A DNA stretch of 58,285 nt from Xanthomonas codiaei (GTDB lineage: Bacteria; Pseudomonadota; Gammaproteobacteria; Xanthomonadales; Xanthomonadaceae): the NCBI RefSeq assembly GCF_002939785.1, contig NZ_MDEC01000031.1, forward strand, positions 1 through 58,285, given 5' to 3'. The notes below the pieces were generated by a model. It was not told where the DNA came from. It saw nothing but the letters and a program-made list of their open reading frames with translations, and ran no database searches. Of the stretch, positions 36,166-49,574 are shown in pieces; the first letter of the stretch is position 1, and every line of letters starts with the position of its first letter. Made by a program: the position numbers and the translations under genes.

Positions 36166-36987
36166 ATGAACCGTCAGCTCGTGGGTGAGTTGATTTCCGA
36201 AGCGGTGGCGATGTTCGTCATCATCGCGCTGGGCGATTCGGTGGCGGCGATGTATGTGCTGTACGACCCAAGCCCTTATCAGAACGCCTACTGGGGAGTG
36301 TGCATCGCCTGGGGCCTGGCGGTCACGCTGGCGATCTACGTCACCGGCGCGGTCTCCGGTACGCATGCCAATCCGGCCGTGACCCTGGCGCTGGCGCTGT
36401 TCCGCGATTTTTCCTGGAAGAAGGTGCTGCCGTACTGGATCGCGCAGGTGATCGGTGCATTCCTGGGCGCGGCCATCGTCTACCAGCTCTACGGGCCGGT
36501 GATCGATCACTACAACCAGGTACAGCAGCTCACCCGCGAAGCCGGCGGTGCCGCCGGGGTGTTCTTCACCGCGCCGGGTCTGGCGGTCACGCCGATGCAT
36601 GCCTTCGTCGACCAGATCATCATGACCGCGTTGCTGATCTTCGGCATCTTCGCCATCACCGAGCGCTTCAACGAAGCCGCACCCGGCGCCAACTCGGGCG
36701 CGTTGATGATCGGCCTGCTGGTCGCCACGCTGGGTGCCTCGATGGGGTATCTGGAAGCCTGGGCGATGAATCCGGCACGCGATTTCGGGCCGCGTCTGTT
36801 CGCCTACTTCGCAGGCTGGGGCGAAGCCGCCCTGCCGGCCAAGGACAACTACTGGTGGGTGCCGATCGTCGGGCCGTTGATCGGCGGGCCGATCGGCGCA
36901 TTGGCGTACCAGTGGCTGATTCTGCCGTTCCTCCCCGCACGTGTGCGGCACCTGCAGGGCGACACGCCGCCGCTGGATCCGCGCTGA
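36166..36987 (+). CDS. glpF: Glycerol uptake facilitator (aquaglyceroporin)
   Basis: A 273-aa MIP-family channel. The two pore motifs are NPA at 69-71 (GTHANPAVTLA) and NPA at 202-204 (AMNPARDFGPR); Arg and Asp after the second one (NPARD) are the glycerol-channel signature. Six hydrophobic segments are visible. It allows glycerol across the inner membrane, where GlpK traps it. It starts 179 bp after glpD and 132 bp before glpK. Confidence 0.95.
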   Translation: MNRQLVGELISEAVAMFVIIALGDSVAAMYVLYDPSPYQNAYWGVCIAWGLAVTLAIYVTGAVSGTHANPAVTLALALFRDFSWKKVLPYWIAQVIGAFLGAAIVYQLYGPVIDHYNQVQQLTREAGGAAGVFFTAPGLAVTPMHAFVDQIIMTALLIFGIFAITERFNEAAPGANSGALMIGLLVATLGASMGYLEAWAMNPARDFGPRLFAYFAGWGEAALPAKDNYWWVPIVGPLIGGPIGALAYQWLILPFLPARVRHLQGDTPPLDPR

Positions 36988-38619
<1,632 letters not shown>

Positions 38620-38742
38620 CCCGCTCTGACTGCAAGGCTTGCAGTGAACGTCTCATCTTGCGCGATCTAGCACGGCAGCTATGCGGCCATCACGCGCATG
38701 ACGCTGGCCTGCGGTGACGCAGGCCAGCGCCGTTTCAAGCGC

Positions 38743-39255
38743 TTACTGGCCGCCGGTGCTTGCCCGGCCGGCGATGGTGTCCGGATCCCAGTGTTCCTTG
38801 ATCAGGCCCTTCTCGATGCGGAACATGTCGAACCAGGTGGTGGTGTAGGTCTTGCCGGGATTACGCGGGTCCGGCAGCGTGCGCACCGACACCAGCGTGA
38901 CCAGGTCATGGTCGGCGGTGATCGCCACCAACGGCAGTTGCACCCGCGGCTGTACCTTGGTCGGCGGCACAAAGGCTGTCAGGAAGGCGATGAAGGCATC
39001 GCGCCCATTGGCCACGTTCGGGTTGTGCTGGATGTAGTTCTTGTCCATGTACATCGGCGCGTACTGCACCTGGCCTGCCTCGAACACGATGCGCCAGAAG
39101 TCGTAGACCAGACGCTTGTTGGCGGTTTCGTACCAGTTGGAGCCGATCAGCAACTTTTCGTGGTTGGGGTTGGCGGTCACCGCAGTCTGCGCAAACGCCG
39201 CCACGGGTGCGAGCAGCATGATCAATACCAGGGCGCGAGAGACGAATTTCTTCAT
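38743..39255 (-). CDS. Secreted SnoaL/NTF2-like protein
   Basis: 170 aa. A signal peptide (MKKFVSRALVLIMLLAPVAAFAQ) precedes a SnoaL-like domain: ANKRLVYDFWRIVFEAG, MYMDKNYIQHNPNVANGRDAF and FDMFRIEKGLIKEHWDP. The pattern is that of exported SnoaL-like polyketide-cyclase-type proteins of unknown substrate. It is convergent with glpK and 213 bp from pobA on the same strand. Confidence 0.8.
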   Translation of the reverse strand: MKKFVSRALVLIMLLAPVAAFAQTAVTANPNHEKLLIGSNWYETANKRLVYDFWRIVFEAGQVQYAPMYMDKNYIQHNPNVANGRDAFIAFLTAFVPPTKVQPRVQLPLVAITADHDLVTLVSVRTLPDPRNPGKTYTTTWFDMFRIEKGLIKEHWDPDTIAGRASTGGQ

Positions 39256-39468
39256 GGGTCACTCCAGGGATGAAGCGGTCCGTGCGCTTGCAGGGGTGTC
39301 GACGTACGGCACCGCGGTTGGGGGAATGACGCGTCCTTGCTTCCGCATACTGCTACGCGTCGGGACAACCCTACCCAGCACGTCCGCGCGTGCGCTAGCC
39401 ACCCGAAAGTGCACTTGGGCACCTCGAAAATTCCAGGTGATCAAATGATTACCCTGTGCGGCGCACCC

Positions 39469-41646
<2,178 letters not shown>

Positions 41647-41730
41647 CTACGCTCGTCGTGCGACTGCGTGCGATGGATAGGAGTGCGAAGGCGCCGGCCT
41701 GGCGATGACGCCAGACCTGCGCCCGGACGC

Positions 41731-43212
41731 TCAGAACGGGTACTGCGGCACCTCGCTCTTGACCGTCAGCCACTGCCAATGCGTGTACTGCTCCCAATCG
41801 GCCGGGCCGCCAACGCTGGTGCCGTTGCCGGATGCCCCGGTGCCGCCGAACGGGTTGATCACCTCGTCGGCCACGGTCTGGTCGTTGATGTGCAGCAGGC
41901 CGGTGTGCAGGCGTTCGCCGAGCGCCATCGCCCGCGACACCGACGCGGACAGGATGCCCGCCGCCAGGCCGTACTCGCCGTGGTTGGCCAGTTCGGCGGC
42001 TTCTTCGTCGGTGTCGAACACGCTGATGTTGACCACCGGCCCGAACACTTCCTCGTCGAACGCGCGCATGCCCGGCCGCACGTTGGACAGCACGGTGGCG
42101 GCATAGAACAGCCCCTCATTGGTGCCGCCAGCTTCCACGACCGCACCGGCAGCCACGCTGTCGCTAACGATATCGATGATGCGTTGCAGCTGGCGCTGGT
42201 CGATGATGGGCCCCAGCGCCACCGTGCCGCTGACCGGGTCGCCGACCGGCAGATGCCGCGCCTTGTCGGCCAACCGCTGGATCAGTGCCTGGGCCACGTT
42301 ACGCTGGACCAGCACCCGGCCGGTGGCCATGCAGATCTGGCCCTGGTGCAGATAGGCACCGAAGGCGATCGCCGATGCGGCGCGGTCCAGATCGGCGTCG
42401 TCGAGCACGATCACGGCATTGTTGCCGCCCAATTCCAATGCCACCTTCTTCAGGTGTCGCCCGGCGATCTCGCCGATACGGCGGCCGGCAGCGGTGGAGC
42501 CGGTGAAGGCGATCATCGGGATATCCGGCGCCTCCACCAGCGCCTGACCGATCTGCGCATCGCCGTGCAGCACGTGCAGCAGTCCTTTGGGCAAGCCGGC
42601 TTCTTCCAACACCTGCGCGATGATCACCCCGCCGGTGTAGGGCGTGCGCGGATCCGGCTTGAGGATCACCGCATTGCCCATCGCCAGTGCCGGCGCCACC
42701 GAGCGCAGCGACAGGATCAGCGGGAAGTTGAACGGCGAAATCACCGCGATCACGCCCAGCGGCAGATGCCGCGCAAGGCTGAGTTGGCCGGCGGCGGTTG
42801 GCAGCACCTGGCCGACCGCCTGCAACGGCAAGCCGGCAGCCTGTTGATAGAACACCACCGCCTCATCCACTTCGCGCTGGGCCTTGGGCAGGATGCCGCC
42901 GGTTTCGCGCGCAATCAGCAATGCGGCTTCGGCGCTGCGGGCCTGCATGACCTGTGCGGCGCGATGGAAGATCGCGGCGCGCTCGCGCGGCGGGGTGGCG
43001 GCCCAGGCGCGCTGCGCCTGCTTGGCCTGCGCCACGGCGGCCGCCACATCGTCCAGGTCGGCCTTGCTGACTTCGTGCAGCAAGCCACCGGTCGCCGGCT
43101 CATGGATCGGCAAGCTGCCGCCGTGGCCCGGCACCCACTCGCCATTGAAGATGCAGCCTTGCCACGCGGGCGTATCGGTCGCAGCGACCGCTGCGCTGGA
43201 AAGAGCATTCAT
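41731..43212 (-). CDS. Aromatic aldehyde dehydrogenase (vanillin/coniferyl/benzaldehyde type)
   Basis: A 493-aa NAD(P)-dependent aldehyde dehydrogenase. The catalytic pair is E260 (ALELGGNNA) and C294 (GQICMATGR), with N162 in ISPFNFPL. Overall pattern resembles benzaldehyde and vanillin dehydrogenases. It follows coniferyl-alcohol dehydrogenase on the same strand (49 bp gap), so coniferyl aldehyde and vanillin are the most likely substrates; the sequence does not separate them. Products would be ferulate or vanillate, the latter a substrate of VanAB. Confidence 0.88.
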   Translation of the reverse strand: MNALSSAAVAATDTPAWQGCIFNGEWVPGHGGSLPIHEPATGGLLHEVSKADLDDVAAAVAQAKQAQRAWAATPPRERAAIFHRAAQVMQARSAEAALLIARETGGILPKAQREVDEAVVFYQQAAGLPLQAVGQVLPTAAGQLSLARHLPLGVIAVISPFNFPLILSLRSVAPALAMGNAVILKPDPRTPYTGGVIIAQVLEEAGLPKGLLHVLHGDAQIGQALVEAPDIPMIAFTGSTAAGRRIGEIAGRHLKKVALELGGNNAVIVLDDADLDRAASAIAFGAYLHQGQICMATGRVLVQRNVAQALIQRLADKARHLPVGDPVSGTVALGPIIDQRQLQRIIDIVSDSVAAGAVVEAGGTNEGLFYAATVLSNVRPGMRAFDEEVFGPVVNISVFDTDEEAAELANHGEYGLAAGILSASVSRAMALGERLHTGLLHINDQTVADEVINPFGGTGASGNGTSVGGPADWEQYTHWQWLTVKSEVPQYPF

Positions 43213-43261
43213 GGTCTAGCCTCCTGCTAAAACAGTTGGGGAGAGTGACGGGTGGGAGGAA

Positions 43262-44029
43262 CTACAGCGTGGTGGATGCCAGCCCGCCATCGACCGGCAG
43301 GGTGATGCCGTTGATCCAGCGCGCCGCATCCGATGCCAGGAACACGATGGCGTCGGCCACCTCGTCGGCATACGCCGGGCGGGTCATGCGCTTGGCATCT
43401 TCCTTGACGCGCTCCTCGCCCAGCATCGCGGCGAAGTCGCCCAGGATCGGGGTGAACACCGGCCCGGGAGACACGTTGTTGACGCGGATGCCGCGCTCGG
43501 CAAACCACGGCCGCGATTGCAGCAACGTCCACACGATCAAGGCTTCCTTGAAGTACTGGTAGCAGGTGTCGTGGGCGACCGGATGCGCAGCCAGCCAGGC
43601 GGTGCCGGCTTGGAAACTGTCGGCAGCGGCCAGCTGCTTGTGCAACTCCAGCCGCTGCGGCCACTCTGCGCCAAGGATCGAGGCGACGTTGATGATGGCA
43701 CCGCCCGAGACGATGCGCGGCAGCAGCGCCTGGCTCAGATGGCGCAGGCCCAGGTAATTGACGCGTGCCACCACATCCAGCGGCACGGTGCCGGGTACAC
43801 CGGCCACGTTGGCCAAGGCATCGATCCGCTCCGGCAAGGCGGCGACCAATGCGTCGATGGACGCCGGGTCGCCCAGGTCGGCCTGATGAAAGCCGTGCAG
43901 GGTCATCTGCACCGGCGAGCGATCCACCCCGATCACCGTGGCGCCATGAAACCGCGCAAGCCGTGCGACCTCCGCGCCGATGCCCGACGCCACACCGGTC
44001 ACCACGATCGTCTTGTTCTGCAAATTCAT
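43262..44029 (-). CDS. calA: Coniferyl-alcohol dehydrogenase (SDR)
   Basis: A 255-aa short-chain dehydrogenase. The cofactor motif TGVASGIGAE is at 11-20, and the active site is Y157 and K161 in CYQYFKEAL. GVPGT, ASILGAEWPQRLELHK, RPAYADEVAD and RWINGITLPVDGGLAST closely follow CalA of Pseudomonas as I know it, which oxidises coniferyl alcohol to coniferyl aldehyde. The ATG at 44029 is chosen because GGAGG lies 6 nt before it. It sits between the porin and the aldehyde dehydrogenase in one operon. Confidence 0.85.
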   Translation of the reverse strand: MNLQNKTIVVTGVASGIGAEVARLARFHGATVIGVDRSPVQMTLHGFHQADLGDPASIDALVAALPERIDALANVAGVPGTVPLDVVARVNYLGLRHLSQALLPRIVSGGAIINVASILGAEWPQRLELHKQLAAADSFQAGTAWLAAHPVAHDTCYQYFKEALIVWTLLQSRPWFAERGIRVNNVSPGPVFTPILGDFAAMLGEERVKEDAKRMTRPAYADEVADAIVFLASDAARWINGITLPVDGGLASTTL

Positions 44030-44062
44030 TGCCACCCTCCAAAGAAGCCGGATGTCCCGGCG

Positions 44063-45073
44063 CTAGAACACATGGACGTACTGCAGGTTGACGTTGTTGC
44101 CGGACGCTGCATTCCTGACCTCCACCGGCAGATAGAGATTGGCGAACAGGATGTTGTTGGCGTCGAACCGCCACACGCCGCCCGGGCCGGCATAGAACAC
44201 GCGCTGGCGGGTGTCGGGCACGCGCTCGCCGTTGGTACGGTTGTCGCGGAACTGGGTGAGGTAATACGCGTTGACGCCCAGCCGCACTTGCGGCGCGACT
44301 TCCCAGGAGGTGGCGACGTTGACCCATCCCGCGTCGCCGGCCTGCCCATTACGGAAGGCGAATCCGTCGGGAAGATTCGGCCGGCGCTCGCTGCGGAAGT
44401 TGTAGATGTAGTTGAGGCGTGCACTGACTTCCCACTTGGGCGTCGGCAGCACCGTGAATGCATAGTTCGGCACCAGCGACCAATAGCCGGCACCCTGATT
44501 CAGGTCGCGATCGCGGTCGAACTTGCCGATCGGTGCGACAGCGTCGAGTTCGAAGCGCTGCGAAAATACCGGCCGCCCGTCACGCATCACCGGCAACATC
44601 TGCAGGTACGGACCGAAGGTCAGATCGCCGACGCCAGCGCCGTTGTCGCGCAGAGTGGCGATGCTGTTCCGACCGAAGGACGCGTCCAGGTTGATCAACG
44701 GCACCAGCGTATTGATGCCCAGTGCCCCACCGAACAACGTGTAGGGCGTGACGTAGGCCACCTGGGTCAGCAGCAAGGTCGAATCGATGCGTGGATTGTC
44801 GAACACCGGCACATCGTTGCCGCGCGCATCCTTGATCGCATCCAGCGAGGTCTGGCGCAGGTAGGTGACGACGGCCCAACCGGGCGTGGTGCGGGTGAAA
44901 CCGTCCAGAAAGCTGGTCCCGCCGGTGTTGATTCCGTTGGTCAATGCAGCGCTCTGTGGCACTGCCTGTGCATTTGCAGCCCCGGTCGCACACAGGCTCC
45001 CCAGCCCGAGCAGCAAGGTTAGCGTCCATCCTGCTTGCCTGTCCTGGCCACCGCTAACCGACGATCGATTCAC
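44063..45073 (-). CDS. Outer-membrane channel of the MetA/SphA aromatic transporter family
   Basis: About 336 aa. The GTG at 45073 is 8 nt after AGGAG. A signal sequence (LTLLLGLGSLCATGAANA) is followed by a beta-barrel of about 14-16 amphipathic strands, for example GWAVVTYLRQTSL, WSLVPNYAFTVL and VNVATSWEVAPQVRLGVNAYYLTQF, ending VQYVHVF-like with a terminal Phe. It matches the Phenol_MetA_deg/SphA group of putative aromatic-compound porins. Downstream enzymes suggest monolignols as cargo; this is an inference. Confidence 0.82.
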   Translation of the reverse strand: MNRSSVSGGQDRQAGWTLTLLLGLGSLCATGAANAQAVPQSAALTNGINTGGTSFLDGFTRTTPGWAVVTYLRQTSLDAIKDARGNDVPVFDNPRIDSTLLLTQVAYVTPYTLFGGALGINTLVPLINLDASFGRNSIATLRDNGAGVGDLTFGPYLQMLPVMRDGRPVFSQRFELDAVAPIGKFDRDRDLNQGAGYWSLVPNYAFTVLPTPKWEVSARLNYIYNFRSERRPNLPDGFAFRNGQAGDAGWVNVATSWEVAPQVRLGVNAYYLTQFRDNRTNGERVPDTRQRVFYAGPGGVWRFDANNILFANLYLPVEVRNAASGNNVNLQYVHVF

Positions 45074-45217
45074 TGCGAACACTCCTATGGTGAGAGGGAA
45101 CAGCTGGACATGCGATCGCGCGTGCGTCAGGCAGAGCCGAACGCCGCGCTGCAGACAGCACGTGACATCGCAAGGTGATGAAGGCATGCCGCCTGGCCCA
45201 CGCCAGGCGGAGGCGGA

Positions 45218-45694
45218 CTAGAGTGTGTCCAGACGATCCAGGCGATCGAGCGCGCGCACCAACGGCGCCTCGCTGGTACCGAGCACAGCGCTGAGCTGCC
45301 GTTCCATGCGCAGCACTTCGGCTTCGGCGTCGGTCAGCAGGGTGACGCCGGCCGGCGTCAACGACAGATGCTGCATGCGCCGGTCCTGACGCCCGCGCAC
45401 CTGCCGCAGCAGCCGGCGGTTGACCAGCCGCGCCACCACGATGGCCAGGTTCGGCGGCGACACATGCAGCACATCGCCGATCTGGCGCTGGTTGATGCCC
45501 GGGTTGCCGTCCACCAGCATCAGCAAGGAGAAATCGACCGGCTTCAGATCGAAGGCCGCCACGCACTCCTGGAACATCCGCCGCACCAGCAACTCGGTGC
45601 GGGTGATGCGGTACCCCAGCAGCCGCAGCAGGCGCGCCTGGTCCACCTCGGTGACGGAATCGGGCAACGGTGCGACAGGAGCGGTAGCGGGCAT
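45218..45694 (-). CDS. MarR-family regulator
   Basis: 158 aa. The winged helix INQRQIGDVLHVSPPNLAIVVARLVNRRLLRQVRGRQDRRMQHLSLT with the DRR wing defines MarR. MarR proteins often control phenylpropanoid genes in response to hydroxycinnamoyl ligands. It is the first gene of a marR-porin-calA-aldehyde dehydrogenase run. A palindrome 285 bp upstream (45979-45993) resembles that before the esterase at 18539. The start at 45694 is the family-consistent one; the frame is open further upstream. Confidence 0.85.
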   Translation of the reverse strand: MPATAPVAPLPDSVTEVDQARLLRLLGYRITRTELLVRRMFQECVAAFDLKPVDFSLLMLVDGNPGINQRQIGDVLHVSPPNLAIVVARLVNRRLLRQVRGRQDRRMQHLSLTPAGVTLLTDAEAEVLRMERQLSAVLGTSEAPLVRALDRLDRLDTL

Positions 45695-46221
45695 GACGGT
45701 TCTCGCGACGAAGGCAGCGGGCGGACCGGTACGCACTGCGCACCCCATCCACAACGCCGATCCCCGGCGTGCACCACATTGTAGACGCGGCCAGGCCTGC
45801 CGATGTGGAGGCGCAGGCCGCTCTTGCATGCCGTAAGTGCGTGGCGTGCCACCACTGCGCCAGCCCGCGCTTGCACGCCCGCCAGCTGTGCGACAGCGCT
45901 GCGGCATGCGAGGGACGGCGGTGATCCAGGCACGAAGTGAACATGGTTCCGGTCGGCAAGTGATTGCGTTCCATAATAGTTATTGAACATAACTACATTG
46001 CCAAGCTGCAGCGCAGCATGGTCGCGTTCGCTAGGCGGTGCCGGATCTGGGTCGGGACAGCGACCGTCAGGCCGCATGGGGCCACGCAGTGCGATGTGAC
46101 CGGCCGCCAGGCGTGGCCGGAATCAGCCATCAGCGGAGTGCCGATCAGCAAGGGCACGCAGCCGGGCACGCGCCACCTACCGGACGCGCCTGCGGCGCAG
46201 CCGCTGCGCGACACGGCCCGA
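45695..46221. other. Intergenic region between marR and the HD-GYP gene
   Basis: 527 bp without a supported gene. It holds the GTTATTG-type palindrome and a minus-strand TATTAT -10-like box. The stretch 45695-45965 could be a long leader of the marR mRNA. Confidence 0.5.
45977..45995. promoter_or_regulatory. Palindromic operator upstream of marR
   Basis: TAGTTAT-TGAAC-ATAACTA has perfect 7-bp arms. On the minus strand it is followed by TATTAT, consistent with a repressor site at a promoter for marR. Its core GTTATTGAACATAAC differs from the esterase site at 19531 at two bases only. Confidence 0.5.
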
Positions 46222-47499
46222 TCAGGGCAGCCAGAGTTTCTCGATATCGCGAAAGCCCCAGTCGCTCGGGCTTTCCATCTGCGCGATCCGGTCCTGGCAA
46301 TCCGGGCGCGCCAGGTCGATGTCCTGCACCAGCACGTGGCTGCGCAGCTTGGCCGAGTAGAACACCCGCACCTTCGGCTTGAGCAGCGCGTCCGGGGTCT
46401 GTTCGATCACCACGGCCAGCTTCTGCGATTCCAGCCGCACCAGCGAACCGACCGGATAGATCCCCAGCCGGCGCACGAAGGCCTGGAAGATCACCGGGTC
46501 GAAATGGCCTTTCCACGAGGCCATCTGCTTGAGCGATTCGGCCGGATCCCAGCCGCGTTTGTAGGGGCGGTCGGAACTGATGGCGTCGTAGACATCGCAC
46601 ACCGCACCCATCCGCGACATCAGCGAGATCTCTTCGCCGACGAGCCGATTCGGATACCCGCTGCCATCCATCTTTTCGTGATGATGCAGGGCGATTTCCA
46701 GCACCACCGCGTTCTGCACGCCGCCGGCCACCAGCAGGCGATGACCATCCAGCGGGTGCTGGCGCATGACCTCCATTTCTTCGTTGGTGAGCCGGCCCGG
46801 CTTGTTGAGGATGTCCAGCGGCGTTACCGCCTTGCCCATGTCGTGCAGCAGGCCACCCATCGCCGCTTCCACCACCTGCGCATCGGGCAGGCCGAGCTGG
46901 CGGGCAAGCCCGCTCATCAGCCCGGCCACGGCCATCGAGTGCAGATAGGTGTAGTCGTCGGCGGTCTTTAGCCGCGCCACGCTGATCAGCGCCTGCGGGT
47001 GACGCAACACCGAATCGTTGATGGCTTCCACCAGCGGCATGGCCGCCTCGGTGTCGACGGTGCGGCCGAGCCGCACGTCGCGAAACATCTCCTCCACCGT
47101 GTCGCGCCCGTCTTCGAAGATGCGCCGCGCACGCACCACCTCGGCCTCGATGCCGACCTGCGCGGTGACGCTGTTGGTCCGTACCGTGCGCGTGCTGGAT
47201 GCCGGCTCCGGCGGCTCCGGTGCCGGTGGCGTGGCAGCGGCCGCCTCGGCCTCCGGCGTCCCCGCGTCCACATCCAGCCCGCGCGCGGTGTCGATCACCA
47301 GTTGCTCGATCCGGCTGCCATGGATCTTGTCCACGTCTTCCGAGTCGACCAGGAACGAGGTTTTCCAGAACGGATGGTGCACCCACGCGCCCAGCAGCTT
47401 GTAGACGTACATGCCGGGGCGAAGTTGGTCGGAGTCGATGGTTCTGAGCATGCCGGCGCTGGTGTGCACGATGTTCGCGGAAGAGTCCGCCATGGGCAT
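46222..47499 (-). CDS. HD-GYP cyclic-di-GMP phosphodiesterase with DUF3391
   Basis: 425 aa. Residues 20-78 form a DUF3391 domain (LRPGMYVYKLLGAWVHHPFW...), then a Pro/Ala-rich linker (80-103) and the HD-GYP domain: H187 in YLHSMAV, HD at 219-220 (LLHDMGKA), HHHEKMDGSGYPNRL with GYP at 281-283, and VCDVYDAISSDRPYKRGW. Such proteins hydrolyse cyclic di-GMP. All metal-binding positions appear present. The start could be 47499 or 47493. It shows no clear link to neighbouring aromatic genes. Confidence 0.88.
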   Translation of the reverse strand: MPMADSSANIVHTSAGMLRTIDSDQLRPGMYVYKLLGAWVHHPFWKTSFLVDSEDVDKIHGSRIEQLVIDTARGLDVDAGTPEAEAAAATPPAPEPPEPASSTRTVRTNSVTAQVGIEAEVVRARRIFEDGRDTVEEMFRDVRLGRTVDTEAAMPLVEAINDSVLRHPQALISVARLKTADDYTYLHSMAVAGLMSGLARQLGLPDAQVVEAAMGGLLHDMGKAVTPLDILNKPGRLTNEEMEVMRQHPLDGHRLLVAGGVQNAVVLEIALHHHEKMDGSGYPNRLVGEEISLMSRMGAVCDVYDAISSDRPYKRGWDPAESLKQMASWKGHFDPVIFQAFVRRLGIYPVGSLVRLESQKLAVVIEQTPDALLKPKVRVFYSAKLRSHVLVQDIDLARPDCQDRIAQMESPSDWGFRDIEKLWLP

Positions 47500-47600
47500 G
47501 GCGGTCTTCGGAGGTATCGGCAGCCGGCACGATTTCTTTGGTCCGCCGATCCGTCCTCGACCGGCGGATTCACGCCGTCGAACGCAGCCGGCTGAGCAGT

Positions 47601-48905
47601 TCAGCGATCCGGCAAGCGCATCGCCACCACGGCGGCGGCGGCGAACAGCAGCGGCACGGCACAGCCCAGGTACAACATGACCGGCGTCCACCCGGCATCC
47701 AGCAACGCCCCCGCGCACAGTGGCGACAGGATCGCGCCGAAGCGGCCCACGCCGATCGCCCAGCCCATGCCGGTGGAGCGCACGGCCGCCGGGAACACCA
47801 CCGGCGCCACCGCATACAGCCCTCCCATGGCGGCTGTCAGTGCCGCCCCGGTCAGCAATGCCGTCACGAAAGCCCAGCTCAACACTGCGCTACTCAACCC
47901 GAACGCGAGCATCGCCACTGCCACCAGGATCAGCGCCCCCGCGGTGAGCCGTGACAACCGCGCGCGCAGGGCCAGCCAACTGAACAGCGTGCCGCCTGCG
48001 ATACCGCCCAGATTCAGCAGCACCCCGCCGGTCACGCCCTGGGCGGCCGACAGCCCGGCCGTCACCAGCAGCTTGGGCGTCCAGCTGAGCACGAAGTAGA
48101 ACGAGAACATCAACAGGAAGAACGCCAGCGCGATCAGCAGCGACTGCCGCCGCACTGCGCCGACGAACAGCGCGGCATAGCCCTGCCCGGCCGCCTGTAC
48201 CGATGGCATCGGCAGGTGCGGCGCAGCCGGCATCCCCATGCGCGCCAGCACCGCGTTGAAGCGTGCATGCGCGTTCGGCGGCCGGCGGGCCATCAGGAAC
48301 TCCAGCGATTCCGGCAGGAAGGCGAGCACCAGCGGTACGCACACCAACGAACCCAGCGCGCCGAGCACGAACACCGACGGCCACGACCAGTGCTGCAGCA
48401 GCAGCGCGGCGATCGCCCCGCCCACCGTCGCGCCTACCGGGTAGCCAGTGGCCTGCAACACCGTGGCCGTGCTGCGCCAGCGCGCGGTGGAATACTCGGC
48501 AGCGGTCACTGCCACACAGGCCAGCATGCCGCCGATCCCGATCCCGGTGAACGCCCGCAGCGCGCCCAGTTGCCAGGCGTTGCCGGCCAGCGCCGAGACG
48601 CCCATGCCCACGGTGAGGATCGCCAGGCAGATCAGGGTCAGCGCGCGGCGCCCGATGCGATCGGCCAACGGCGCCAGTACCAACGACCCCACTGCCATGC
48701 CCACCAGTCCGGCACTGAACAACCCGCCCAGCAGTTTTCCCGACAGTTGCCAGTCCGCCGACACATGCGGCGCGGTGAACGCCATCGCCATCACGTCGAA
48801 GCCGTCGAGCATCGTCAGCAGCACGCACACGGCCACCGCCCGCCACTGGAAGGGTGTCATGCGCTCCAACACGAAGGACGCAGGCATCGAGGTGCTTTGG
48901 AGCAT
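47601..48905 (-). CDS. Aromatic acid:H+ symporter (MFS, AAHS family)
   Basis: A 434-aa major facilitator with twelve hydrophobic helices. TM1 has LLTMLDGFDVMAMAFTAP, matching the DGFD motif essential in PcaK (here D34 and D37). ADRIGRRALT is the family loop 2-3 motif. AAHS members import 4-hydroxybenzoate, protocatechuate or vanillate (PcaK, VanK, MhpT). A PcaK or VanK role fits the surroundings but is not resolved. The ATG at 48905 is used; it is unlikely to start later. Confidence 0.85.
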   Translation of the reverse strand: MLQSTSMPASFVLERMTPFQWRAVAVCVLLTMLDGFDVMAMAFTAPHVSADWQLSGKLLGGLFSAGLVGMAVGSLVLAPLADRIGRRALTLICLAILTVGMGVSALAGNAWQLGALRAFTGIGIGGMLACVAVTAAEYSTARWRSTATVLQATGYPVGATVGGAIAALLLQHWSWPSVFVLGALGSLVCVPLVLAFLPESLEFLMARRPPNAHARFNAVLARMGMPAAPHLPMPSVQAAGQGYAALFVGAVRRQSLLIALAFFLLMFSFYFVLSWTPKLLVTAGLSAAQGVTGGVLLNLGGIAGGTLFSWLALRARLSRLTAGALILVAVAMLAFGLSSAVLSWAFVTALLTGAALTAAMGGLYAVAPVVFPAAVRSTGMGWAIGVGRFGAILSPLCAGALLDAGWTPVMLYLGCAVPLLFAAAAVVAMRLPDR

Positions 48906-49574
48906 CGGGGTGTCCTGTGCAGTAGGGAGTATTCCTGCAAAGCGGAATGCAGGCGGTCTTGCATCGACAGCGCCCGGCACGGCGCGGCGATGACTTCGCG
49001 CAGCAAAGCGCCAGGTTTTTTACCTTGCCAATGCAGCCGCCACGCCACTGCACGCACGCTAGGCCGATCGCAGACGCTGTTCAAGCCGCATCGCCGCAGT
49101 GCTGTGCGCTTATCGGACGTGGCGGGATTGCGCTTCGCCTGGGCAACCACGCGTTCGGGCACACCGGCGCCTGCATGCCGTGGCGGGCGACGTCGACAGA
49201 TGCGTTGACCGACCACCGCCAGCCCTGGCGCTCTCGCAGGCGGCGCCGGAGCGCGCCGGTAACGGCGCCCATTGCATGTCCGATCGCGATGCAATTCGAT
49301 TGGCGTTCAATGCCAAGGCGGTGCGTACATGCGATTGCCGGGACACGACAGTGCAAGTGCGGGCAGCCTGCATTCGCGACCTTGGCCAGCAGCGGCACGC
49401 CATCGACCGCATCGCGATGCCGCTGACATGCCGGCGGCTGTGGGTAGCGCACCACTGCGCCGGCAGATGCACGTCAGCCTCAGAGGCTGGGCTCTTCCGC
49501 AGCCGCCACCACGGCCCGGGTATCATGCACGCCGTGTCCGCGCCTGGCGGCACGCTGACTTGTCGGAGAATGCC
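48906..49574. other. Gene-free gap before gamma-carbonic anhydrase
   Basis: 669 bp of GC-rich sequence between the MFS gene and the carbonic anhydrase gene. Long open frames on both strands have no recognisable family and look like shadows. No RNA gene was seen. Confidence 0.45.
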
